In this document: positions 15,486 to 22,395 of the stretch, one piece after another
Layout: each line of letters opens with the position of its first letter
Numbering within the stretch: position 1 is the first letter of the stretch
NCBI GenBank assembly: GCA_034429475.1
Contig: DAOUGD010000239.1
Coordinates: 1 to 32,378, forward strand
Direction: 5' to 3'
DNA: 32,378 bases
Source: JAKQHY01 sp034429475
GTDB lineage: Bacteria > Chloroflexota > Anaerolineae > B4-G1 > SLSP01
Program-made: the position numbers and the translations under genes
The notes under the pieces: model-generated
The model's database searches: none
What the model saw: only the letters and a program-made list of their open reading frames with translations
What the model was told of the DNA's origin: nothing

Positions 15486-15555
15486 GAAATAAGAAATGAG
15501 TAATAGGAAATGAGTCCAATCCCTTATTACTCATTACTCATTACTCATTACTTGA
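15486..15555. repeat. Heptad tract between pstB and arsC
   Basis: Ten 7-bp units (GAAATAA, GAAATGA, GTAATAG and others, then TACTCAT three times, TACTTGA) end directly against the pstB stop codon at 15556. The two halves are partly complementary, so AATGAGTAATA (15495-15505) can pair perfectly with 15525-15535. Confidence 0.85.
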
Positions 15556-16323
15556 TTACCCAAAGCGCCCCGTAATGTAATCTTCCGTCCGCTTATCTTC
15601 CGGGTTGGTGAAGATTTTCTTGGTCTTGCCGAACTCCACCAGGATGCCGGTGCGGCTTTCGTCGGTGTAGAAGAAGGCGGTGTAGTCCGAGACGCGCGCG
15701 GCCTGCTGCATATTGTGCGTCACGATGACGATGGTGTACTTCTGGCGCAGCTCGCGGATCAGGTCTTCGATGCGCAGCGTGGCGATGGGGTCGAGGGCGG
15801 AGGCCGGCTCGTCCATCAAGATGACTTCCGGCGCGACGGCCAGGGCGCGGGCGATACACAGGCGCTGCTGCTGCCCGCCAGAGAGCGCCATGCCCGACTT
15901 ATCCAGGTCGTCCTTCACCTCGTCCCACAGGGCGGCGTCGCGCAGACTGCGCTCCACAATCTCGCCGAGTTTCGTTTTGTCGCGCAGACCGTTCATCCGC
16001 GGCCCGTAGGCCACGTTGTCGAAGATGGATTTGGGGAAGGGGTTGGGCCGTTGAAACACCATGCCCACCTGCCGCCGCAGCGCCACCACATCCATGTCGA
16101 AAATGTTGGCGCCATCCAGCCACACCTTGCCCTCGGTGCGCACCGCCGGGATGAGATCGTTCATCCGGTTGAAGGTGCGCAAGAACGTGCTTTTGCCGCA
16201 GCCCGACGGCCCAATGATGGCCGTCACTTGCCGCGCCGGAATCTGCACTTCAATCCGATCCAACGCTTTGAAATTACCATAGTACAGGCTAAATCCTTGC
16301 ACTGCTAACATCGTTGCGGTCAT
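15556..16323 (-). CDS. pstB: Phosphate ABC transporter ATP-binding protein PstB
   Basis: At 255 residues this is the standard PstB length. Walker A is GPSGCGKST (38-46), the Q-loop is at Q91 in VGMVFQRPNPFPKSI (a PstB hallmark), the signature is LSGGQQQR (147-154), Walker B is VILMDEP (167-173) and the H-loop is at H203. All catalytic residues are intact. It drives phosphate import through PstC/PstA from the cytoplasmic face. It follows pstA after a spacer of about 100 bases containing heptad repeats. Confidence 0.97.
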   Translation of the reverse strand: MTATMLAVQGFSLYYGNFKALDRIEVQIPARQVTAIIGPSGCGKSTFLRTFNRMNDLIPAVRTEGKVWLDGANIFDMDVVALRRQVGMVFQRPNPFPKSIFDNVAYGPRMNGLRDKTKLGEIVERSLRDAALWDEVKDDLDKSGMALSGGQQQRLCIARALAVAPEVILMDEPASALDPIATLRIEDLIRELRQKYTIVIVTHNMQQAARVSDYTAFFYTDESRTGILVEFGKTKKIFTNPEDKRTEDYITGRFG

Positions 16324-16355
16324 ACGTTATCTTACCTCAATACTGGTGAAAATGA

Positions 16356-16418
16356 GTCAAACGTCAAACGTCAAACGTCAAAAAAACTTGGCGTGCTCTG
16401 CGCTCTCGGCGGTGAAAT
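16356..16418. repeat. Heptad tract between pstA and pstB
   Basis: Four GTCAAAC/GTCAAAA units are followed in the same 7-bp phase by AAACTTG, GCGTGCT, CTGCGCT, CTCGGCG and GTGAAAT. The tract ends four bases from the pstA stop codon at 16422. The second part is a different heptamer family from the first. Confidence 0.8.
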
Positions 16419-16421
16419 AGG

Positions 16422-18200
16422 CTAACTCTTGCCCTGCATCCGCTGCGTGATGCGGCGGGAGAGGGTGTTGATGGTCAGATTGATGCCGGTGATCGTCACG
16501 ACCAGCACCATCGCCGTGCCCATGGCGGGGGCGGGGGCGTTGGCATCCATCAACAGGGAGTACAGGTGCAACACCATTGTCCGCCCCTGATCCATTACTG
16601 ACTGCGGTAGGTGGATGCTGCCACCCAACGTCACGTAGAACACTGCCGTCTCGCTCACGATGCGCCCCACGCTCAGGATGACGCCGGTGACGATGCCCGG
16701 CATGGCGGTGGGGAGCACCACTTGCCAGTTCGTCTGCCACTTCGTCGCGCCCAGCGCCAGGCTGCCCTCGCGGTAAGCACGCGGCACGGTCAGCAGCGCC
16801 TCTTCGGTGGTGCGGATGATGACCGGCAGGATCAGGCAGGCGCCGGCCAGCGCGCCGGAGAGCATCGAAAGCCCCAGGTGCAGCACACTGACGAACAGGG
16901 CGAAGCCGAACAACCCGAAGATGATCGAGGGCACCCCGGCCAGCGTCTCCACCGCAAAGCGAATGACTTCGACCACTTTTTTCATCCCCGCGCTCTGGCT
17001 GCCCATCTCCCCGGCGTACTCCACCAGATAGATCGCTGCGCCCACGCCCAATGGCGTCGCAATCGCCAGCGTCAGGATGACCATGTAGAAGGTGGTGATG
17101 ATCGTGGTCGAGATGCCGCCCTTGCCGCCCATCCCCGGCAGCGGCTTGGCGGTCAGAAAGCGGACAACGGCTTTCACGCTGGCCCAAAATCCTTGCGACC
17201 ACATCTGCATGTCGCCGGTCGCCAGTCCGCGCTGCATCAAGCGATCCTTGCGCATCACCCATGCCTCGAAACTCTCGGACGTGCCGGAACCGCTTTCGCG
17301 CCCCACCACCACAATGGGCAAATCCGGCCCGCCTACTTTGGCCCAGTTGGGAATATAGCCGTTGTAAATATCGCGCAGTTGATTGTACGTCAGCCCGGAT
17401 ACGGGCAGCGCGGGGTGTACGACCACCGCAATTCCGTCGTAGCCAATGGGGAAGGCCCGCAAATCCTGGTAACGGCGGAGTTCCACTTCCTTGAGATCGC
17501 GGGAACTCATCCCAATGTCCACACTGCCCTTGCCCACCGCCTTGACGCCGGCCGTCGAATCGCCACCGTCCACCGTCACCGGCAGGTCAGGGTAATACCG
17601 GGCGAAGGCGGCTGCCAGTTTCTCGGCCAACGGCTCGACGGTGGTGGAGCCGGCCAGCTTCAATGCGCCGGTCAGCGCGGCCGCCGGCTGGTACGCCGGC
17701 GCGTCCGCCAGGGCGACGTACCCGGCCGCCGCCACGATGCTTTGCCCCTCCGCGCTGCGCACGAAATCCAACCACGCCTGCGCCGCCGGGGTCGGCTCGC
17801 CCAGCGTGACCATATACAACGTGCGCCGCAGGGGATACGTGTCCGCCGTGACGTGGGCGACGGTGGGGGCGACGGCGTTGAGCGCCACCGGGCGGGTCGC
17901 CTCATCCAGGTAGGCCAGCGACAGATACCCAATCGCGCCGGGTGTTTCTGCCACTTGTGCCCGCACGGCTTCATTGGAGTCCGCCAGTGTGACGGCCTCC
18001 AGCACGTTCTCCGGCCCGACGAAGAACTGGACGCTTTGGAACAGCAAATAGCCAATGACGAAGAACAGGACGACAATCACGACGCCCCCAGTCAGCCACA
18101 GCCCGCCAAAGGCCAGCCGCTCGACCCAATGCCGCTGCCGCAAGTTCGTCTCGGCCAGCGTCCGCGTCTTCTCTACCACAACTTCGTTTGCCATTGCCAT
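16422..18200 (-). CDS. pstA: PstA permease with an embedded, circularly permuted PstS-like domain (592 aa)
   Basis: The protein is about twice the usual PstA length. TM1 is at residues 33-58. The C-terminal half of a PstS domain follows (74-163: SNEAVRAQVAETPGAIGYLS through WLDFVRSAEGQSIVAAAGYV), then the N-terminal half (178-318: LAGSTTVEP, DIGMSSRDLK, RESGSGTSESFEAW). The normal PstA membrane part (363-592) comes last, with GVPSIIFGLFGFALF, the EAA loop REGSLALGATKWQ and SETAVFYVTLG. The phosphate-binding motifs of the inserted domain are retained, so it could bind substrate. It starts two bases after pstC behind AAGGGAG. PstA identity is clear from the membrane part; the function of the inserted domain is inferred. 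Confidence 0.93.
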   Translation of the reverse strand: MAMANEVVVEKTRTLAETNLRQRHWVERLAFGGLWLTGGVVIVVLFFVIGYLLFQSVQFFVGPENVLEAVTLADSNEAVRAQVAETPGAIGYLSLAYLDEATRPVALNAVAPTVAHVTADTYPLRRTLYMVTLGEPTPAAQAWLDFVRSAEGQSIVAAAGYVALADAPAYQPAAALTGALKLAGSTTVEPLAEKLAAAFARYYPDLPVTVDGGDSTAGVKAVGKGSVDIGMSSRDLKEVELRRYQDLRAFPIGYDGIAVVVHPALPVSGLTYNQLRDIYNGYIPNWAKVGGPDLPIVVVGRESGSGTSESFEAWVMRKDRLMQRGLATGDMQMWSQGFWASVKAVVRFLTAKPLPGMGGKGGISTTIITTFYMVILTLAIATPLGVGAAIYLVEYAGEMGSQSAGMKKVVEVIRFAVETLAGVPSIIFGLFGFALFVSVLHLGLSMLSGALAGACLILPVIIRTTEEALLTVPRAYREGSLALGATKWQTNWQVVLPTAMPGIVTGVILSVGRIVSETAVFYVTLGGSIHLPQSVMDQGRTMVLHLYSLLMDANAPAPAMGTAMVLVVTITGINLTINTLSRRITQRMQGKS

Positions 18201-18201
18201 C

Positions 18202-19116
18202 CTATGCTCCCTTCCGCGACCATTGCTGGACGATGATCCGCGCCAGGCTGTTGACGACCATAATCATCACGAACAGCACGACGCCGGTGGCGAACAGCGC
18301 GCTGCGATGGGTGCCAGCAGCGTAGTTCAGCCCCATCACGATGTTGCCGGTGAGCGTGCGCCCCCGCGCCAGGAAAATCGTCAGCGGATTGGCCGTCAGC
18401 GGCATGGGAAATTCGGTGGAGTTGCCGATGACCATCACCATCGCCATCGTCTCGCCGAGCGCGCGCCCGATCCCCAGAATGACCGCGGCGACAATGCCGG
18501 AACGCGCCGCCGGAATTATCACATTGACGATGGTTTGCCAGCGGGTAGTGCCCAAGGCCAGCGAGCCTTCGCGGTAAGCCGGGGGCACGGCGCGGATGGC
18601 ATCTTCGGCAATGTTGATGATGGTAGGCAGAATCATCACCGCCAACACGATGGCCGAGGCCAGGAAGCCGAACCCCTGGTTGCCCGGCACTGGGAACAGG
18701 TCGCGGAGCAGCGGCGCCAACCAGACCATCCCCACCAGCCCGTAGACCACCGAGGGAATCCCGGCCAGCAGTTCCACCGCCGGCCGCACCATCTTGTGGA
18801 TGGCTTCGGGCGCGATTTCGGCCAGGAACACGGCGCAGCCCACCCCCAACGGCGCGCCGAGGCCGATCGCGCCCAGGGTCACAATGACCGACGCATAGAT
18901 CATCCCGCCAATGCCGTACTCACTGTGCGCCGGGTCGTCGGGCAGGGGATGCCACACCGGGTTAAAAATAAACTTGATCAGGCCAATTTCCCGAAATGCC
19001 GGCAGCGCCTCCATAAAAGTGAACACGGCAATCAGCAACACAATCAACACCGACGCCGACGCCATCCCCAACAACAAGTACCGAATCGTCCGATCTATCG
19101 CGTAAGTCAGTTTCAT
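18202..19116 (-). CDS. pstC: Phosphate ABC transporter permease PstC
   Basis: The 304-residue permease has six predicted helices. PstC hallmarks are FNPVWHPLPDD and YGIGGMIYASVIVT after TM1, GIPSVVYGLVGMVWL, ILPTIINIAEDAIRAVP, the EAA loop REGSLALGTTRWQT, and GRALGETMAMVMVIGN. The ATG at 19116 has GAGGCGGC just upstream; an upstream TTG would sit before this site and is rejected. It pairs with the enlarged PstA to form the channel. A long hairpin-forming heptad tract separates it from pstS. Confidence 0.95.
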   Translation of the reverse strand: MKLTYAIDRTIRYLLLGMASASVLIVLLIAVFTFMEALPAFREIGLIKFIFNPVWHPLPDDPAHSEYGIGGMIYASVIVTLGAIGLGAPLGVGCAVFLAEIAPEAIHKMVRPAVELLAGIPSVVYGLVGMVWLAPLLRDLFPVPGNQGFGFLASAIVLAVMILPTIINIAEDAIRAVPPAYREGSLALGTTRWQTIVNVIIPAARSGIVAAVILGIGRALGETMAMVMVIGNSTEFPMPLTANPLTIFLARGRTLTGNIVMGLNYAAGTHRSALFATGVVLFVMIMVVNSLARIIVQQWSRKGA

Positions 19117-19135
19117 GCCGCCTCGCAAAAGTGAA

Positions 19136-19205
19136 GGGATAGGAAATAGGAAATAGGAGGGTTCCTATTTCCTATTTCCTATTTCTTATTTCTTATTTCC
19201 TACTT
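19136..19205. repeat. Heptad tract between pstS and pstC, containing the pstS stop codon
   Basis: Ten 7-bp units (GGGATAG, GAAATAG twice, GAGGGTT, CCTATTT three times, CTTATTT twice, CCTACTT) run in phase. The pstS stop codon (19200-19202) falls in the last unit. Confidence 0.88.
19139..19182 (-). promoter_or_regulatory. 20-bp perfect hairpin between pstS and pstC
   Basis: Arms 19139-19158 and 19163-19182 are perfect reverse complements around a 4-base loop. There is no T-run on the minus-strand exit side, so it is not a classic terminator. It could act as an RNA stabiliser or processing site that keeps pstS mRNA more abundant than the transporter genes, as is known for intercistronic hairpins after binding-protein genes. 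Confidence 0.6.
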
Positions 19206-20882
19206 GACCGCCAGATAGCCCTGGTCTTTGACAATCGCCTGGCCTTCGGCGCTCAGAATCCAATCCAACCACGCTTTGACCACGCCAGTCGGCTCGCCCT
19301 TGGTGACCATATTCAGCGGGCGGACGATGGGGTAGGTGCCGTTCAGCGCGTTGGCTTCGGTAGCTTCTACATCGTCAACCATTACGGCCACGATGGAGTC
19401 ATCCAGATACCCGAAGGAGAGGTACGCGATGGAGTTCGGGGTGCTGGCGACGGTGGTGCGCACCTTGCCGTTGGAGTCCTGGAAGATGGCTTTGTCGGTG
19501 ATGGCCACGTCCTTGCCCATCACCATCTCCTCAAACGCGGTGCGCGTCCCGGACCCTTCCTCACGGGAGACCACCGTGATCGGCTGATTATCGCCGCCCA
19601 CCTCGCTCCAGTTGGTGATGATGCCCGCGAAAATGTCCCGCACCTGATCCTTCGTCAAGCCGTCCACCGGCACTTCGGGGTGGACAACGACCGCGATGCC
19701 ATCCCGCGCGATCTCGAAGATCACCAGGTCGGGGTAGGTGGTCAGCTCTTCAGCCTTCACCTCGCGCGACGCCGTGCCGATCTGAGCCGTGCCATCGCCG
19801 GCAGCCTTGACGCCCGCGCTCGACCCGCCGCCGGCTACGTCAATCTTCACGTCCGGGTTCGCGGCCACAAACTGCTCCGCCAGCTTCTCTGCCAACGGCT
19901 GCACCGTCGTCGAACCCGCTACGCTGATGGAACCGGAGAGGGCTTCCGCTTCTCCCCCACCCAGGATCGAGAGGTAGCCCTGGTCTTTGACAATCGCCTG
20001 ACCCTCAGCGCCCAGAATCCAGTCCAACCAGGCCTTGACCACCCCGGCGGGTTCGCCCTTGGTGACCATATTCAGCGGGCGGACGATGGGGTAGGTGCCG
20101 TTCAGCGCGTTGGCTTCGGTCGGCTCGACGCCATCCACGGCCAGTGCTACGATAGAGTCATCCAGATACCCGAACGAGAGATACGCGATGGAGTTCGGGG
20201 TGCTGGCGACGGTGGTGCGCACTTTGCCGTTGGAGTCCTGAAAAATGGCCTTATCGGTGATCTTCACGTCCTTGCCCATCACCATCTCCTCAAAGGCGGT
20301 GCGCGTGCCGGAGCCTTCCTCGCGGGAGACCACCGTGATCGGCTGATTGTCGCCGCCCACCTCGCTCCAGTTGGTGATCTGCCCCGCAAAGATGAGCTGG
20401 ACCTGTTCTTTGGTCAGCGTATCCACGGGCACTTCGGGGTGAACGGCCACCGCGATGCCGTCCCGGGCGATCTCGAAGATCACCAGATCGGGGTAGGTGG
20501 TCAGTTCTTCGGCCTTCACCTCGCGCGACGCCGTGCCAATTTGGGCCGTGCCATCGCCGGCCGCCTTGACGCCTGCGCTCGACCCGCCGCCGGCTACGTC
20601 AATCTTCACGTCCGGGTTCGCGGCTACGAACACTTCCGCCAGCTTCTCCGCCAACGGCTGCACCGTCGTCGAACCGGCCACACTGATGTGATTGCCATCT
20701 GCCGGGGCCTTCGTTGCTTCCGGGACCTTCGTTGCTTCCGGGGCTTTGGTTGCTTCCGGAGCCTTGGTTGCAGCCACGGCCTGGGTGGGGGCCGCCGTGG
20801 GGGCGGTGGTCGGCGTGCTGCCACCACACGCGGTCACTAACATAGCTACCAATACCAATACTGCTAATCCTATACGACGCAT
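19200..20882 (-). CDS. pstS: Tandem-duplicated phosphate-binding lipoprotein PstS (560 aa)
   Basis: A lipoprotein signal peptide ends in LVTAC (lipid cysteine C19). A T/P/A linker with four ATKAPE-type hexapeptides (38-61) leads into two nearly identical PstS-like domains, about residues 65-317 and 318-560, offset by 253 residues. Each has AGSTTVQPL, IGTASREVK, REEGSGTRTAFEE and TPNSIAYLSFGYLDD, the residues that surround phosphate. Both copies look functional. The protein would capture phosphate outside the membrane and feed PstC/PstA. AGGAGGAG lies upstream of the ATG, and the promoter region carries Pho-box-like repeats. Confidence 0.95.
   Translation of the reverse strand: MRRIGLAVLVLVAMLVTACGGSTPTTAPTAAPTQAVAATKAPEATKAPEATKVPEATKAPADGNHISVAGSTTVQPLAEKLAEVFVAANPDVKIDVAGGGSSAGVKAAGDGTAQIGTASREVKAEELTTYPDLVIFEIARDGIAVAVHPEVPVDTLTKEQVQLIFAGQITNWSEVGGDNQPITVVSREEGSGTRTAFEEMVMGKDVKITDKAIFQDSNGKVRTTVASTPNSIAYLSFGYLDDSIVALAVDGVEPTEANALNGTYPIVRPLNMVTKGEPAGVVKAWLDWILGAEGQAIVKDQGYLSILGGGEAEALSGSISVAGSTTVQPLAEKLAEQFVAANPDVKIDVAGGGSSAGVKAAGDGTAQIGTASREVKAEELTTYPDLVIFEIARDGIAVVVHPEVPVDGLTKDQVRDIFAGIITNWSEVGGDNQPITVVSREEGSGTRTAFEEMVMGKDVAITDKAIFQDSNGKVRTTVASTPNSIAYLSFGYLDDSIVAVMVDDVEATEANALNGTYPIVRPLNMVTKGEPTGVVKAWLDWILSAEGQAIVKDQGYLAVK
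19212..20690. repeat. Internal 759-bp tandem duplication within pstS
   Basis: Matching words recur at exactly 759 bp (for example TAGCCCTGGTC at 19216 and 19975), and long stretches are identical at DNA level. The copies differ by scattered substitutions only. This points to a recent duplication or continuing gene conversion. Confidence 0.9.
20700..20771 (-). repeat. Four 18-bp repeats encoding the ATKAPE linker of PstS
   Basis: Four near-identical 18-bp units encode ATKAPE, ATKAPE, ATKVPE and ATKAPA. They form the flexible spacer between the lipid anchor and the first binding domain. Confidence 0.85.
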
Positions 20883-20920
20883 TTCAACTCCTCCTGAGTG
20901 TAGTTTTTCGATTCATCTGC

Positions 20921-20926
20921 ATCGTA
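20921..20926 (-). promoter_or_regulatory. Candidate -10 box of the pst operon
   Basis: TACGAT (minus strand) lies about 11 bases downstream of the nearest TTAA box of the Pho-like array, with no good -35 hexamer. This is the geometry known for PhoB/PhoP-activated promoters, where the boxes replace the -35 element. Confidence 0.45.
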
Positions 20927-20936
20927 CCACGCCCAG

Positions 20937-21042
20937 GTTAAGGGCGTTTCAACGGCTTGTTAACGTTTGGTTAAGAGAAAGCAAGCGTTTGTTTAAAGCG
21001 AGATTTAACAGGACGTTAACCGTGCGTATATCTGGGGTTAAC
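20937..21042. promoter_or_regulatory. Pho-box-like array of TTAA repeats at about 11-bp spacing
   Basis: TTAA cores start at 20938, 20960, 20971, 20993, 21005, 21016 and 21038, with steps of 22, 11, 22, 12, 11 and 22. Degenerate cores (TCAA near 20949, CAAG near 20982) sit at skipped positions. PhoP and PhoB are known to bind direct repeats with an 11-bp period, so this is probably the phosphate-starvation control region. It lies between divergent pstS and surE and could affect both. Confidence 0.65.
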
Positions 21043-21071
21043 TTGAGGGGGGTATCATCAATTCAAAAATG

Positions 21072-21085
21072 TTCACATGTGTGAA
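21072..21085. promoter_or_regulatory. Inverted repeat upstream of surE (possible operator)
   Basis: TTCACA-TG-TGTGAA is a perfect 6-bp inverted repeat 25 bases before the surE start. Its position between a possible promoter and the ribosome-binding site suits a repressor site, but no cognate regulator is in the window. Confidence 0.35.
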
Positions 21086-21110
21086 AATCAAGTCATATTG
21101 AAGGAGAACC

Positions 21111-21878
21111 ATGCACATTCTAGTCACCAACGATGATGGGATTATGGCGCCGGGTCTATTAGCCCTGGCGCAGGCGATGCGCGATCTGGGGAAAGTCAGC
21201 ATCCTGGCCCCCGACCATAACTGGTCGGCTTCGGGGCACGTCAAGACGCTGGATCGCCCGCTGCGCGTCAAAGAAGTGGTCCTGAACGACGGGACGACCG
21301 CGTTGACCAGCGATGGGGCGCCGTCGGACTGCGTCTCGTTAGCGTTATTGGGACTGCTGCCAGAGAAGGTGGATTTGGTCGTGTCGGGCATCAATCCGAA
21401 CGCCAACGTGGGCCATGACGTAACTTATTCCGGCACGGTGACGGCGGCGATGGAAGCCGTCATTGGGGGGATACCGGGCGTGGCCGTCTCGTTGGATTCG
21501 CCGGAGAACCACCTGGGGCTGATTGACTATCTCCCCGCAGCGACGATTGCCCGGCAAATCGTCCAGGCGCTTCTTAGCAATGAGGTGCTGCCGCCGGACG
21601 TGTTGCTGAATGTCAACATTCCCTACCTGCCCCAGGAACAAATCAAGGGGATTCGCATCACCCGGCAAGGCACGCGGGTCTACCGCAGCCGGCTCGACAG
21701 CCGCGAAGACCCGCGTCACAAACCCTACTACTGGATCGGTGGCGACGCCCCCATCGGTATCCCCGAAAAGGGGACGGACGTCGGCGCGTTGATGGAGGGG
21801 TACGTGTCGGTCACGCCGTTACAGTTAGACCTGACGGCGTACAATATCCTGCCGGTGTTGGGGACGTGGGGACTGTAA
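21111..21878 (+). CDS. surE: 5'/3'-nucleotidase SurE
   Basis: At 255 residues it has the family's usual length. The metal site starts with TNDDG (N7, D8, D9), followed by the serine in WSASGH (near residues 39-41) and the SGINPNANVGHDVTYSGTV segment that holds the conserved asparagine and the catalytic loop. SurE removes phosphate from nucleoside monophosphates and short polyphosphate in the cytoplasm. AAGGAG precedes the ATG. It is the only native gene on the plus strand and is divergent from pstS across the Pho-like array, so it may belong to the phosphate response (inference). A strong terminator follows. Confidence 0.94.
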   Translation: MHILVTNDDGIMAPGLLALAQAMRDLGKVSILAPDHNWSASGHVKTLDRPLRVKEVVLNDGTTALTSDGAPSDCVSLALLGLLPEKVDLVVSGINPNANVGHDVTYSGTVTAAMEAVIGGIPGVAVSLDSPENHLGLIDYLPAATIARQIVQALLSNEVLPPDVLLNVNIPYLPQEQIKGIRITRQGTRVYRSRLDSREDPRHKPYYWIGGDAPIGIPEKGTDVGALMEGYVSVTPLQLDLTAYNILPVLGTWGL

Positions 21879-21889
21879 TCCCACAAGAA

Positions 21890-21928
21890 ACCCGGCCCGT
21901 ACACGTTGGTGTTCGGGCCGGTTTTTTT
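21890..21928 (+). terminator. Terminator after surE, probably bidirectional
   Basis: The stem CCGGCCCG (21892-21899) pairs with CGGGCCGG (21914-21921) around a 14-base loop and is followed by seven T. On the other strand the stem is followed by GTTTCTT, so it may also stop the convergent minus-strand genes. Confidence 0.85.
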
Positions 21929-21937
21929 ACCCTTCAT

Positions 21938-22350
21938 CTAACCTTTGGTCTTCTTGAACCACCAGCCCGCCCCGCCGGCCAGCGCGAACAGTAACACCCC
22001 CCCGCCTACCCAGAGCAGTCCCCCGCCACCAGCAGGCTCGCCGATTCGGCCTGGCCCGGCATAGCAAATATCTCGCTGTTTTCGAGCGTCACCGTCTCGG
22101 TCATGGGATCCAGTGAGGCCAGCCCCACGACCAGCTCGCCCTGCTCGCGCGCTCTGCCCACCCGCCGAGGTCGCCAGCAAGTCCACCGGCACTTGCAGCA
22201 GCGGGATGCCCCAGCGCCCGTTGACCAGCGGGATGATGTCGGGTATGTTGAGGTAGGGCCGCGGTACTGGCTGGGACGGCGCGTTCGTGTGGCCCTTATA
22301 CATCACGGTAGACCCGGCGGCGAGTCAACACTGAATCGGAATTGATTCAT
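21938..22350 (-). pseudogene. Frameshifted membrane-anchored protein
   Basis: A good ribosome-binding site (GGAG, seven bases) precedes the ATG at 22350, giving MNQFRFSVDSPPG. To continue into STVMYKGHTNAPSQPVP a base must be added near the G-run at 22313-22315. After DLLATSAGG a base must be removed near 22146-22165 to reach REQGELVVGLASLDPMTET. A base must then be added at the five-C run 22020-22024 (plus strand) to reach the last part, a Gly-rich transmembrane helix ending WWFKKTKG. The reconstructed product would be a short exported or anchored protein of unknown function. Two of the three shifts fall in homopolymers, so sequencing error is as likely as true decay. Confidence 0.55.
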
Positions 22351-22395
22351 GGGGCTTCTCCTATCGGCAAAATTGGAATTCCTCGTTCCCGGCAA

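Noticed and set aside
15469..15534. Upstream ATG start for arsC that would add 22 residues.
   Set aside because: The extra codons are encoded by the heptad tract, and the GTG at 15468 has a well-spaced AAAGGAG.
16378..16424. A peptide like FTAESAEHAKFF past the end of pstA, which could look like a conserved C-terminal motif.
   Set aside because: It is a translation of the heptad tract in a different frame from pstA, after the true stop codon.
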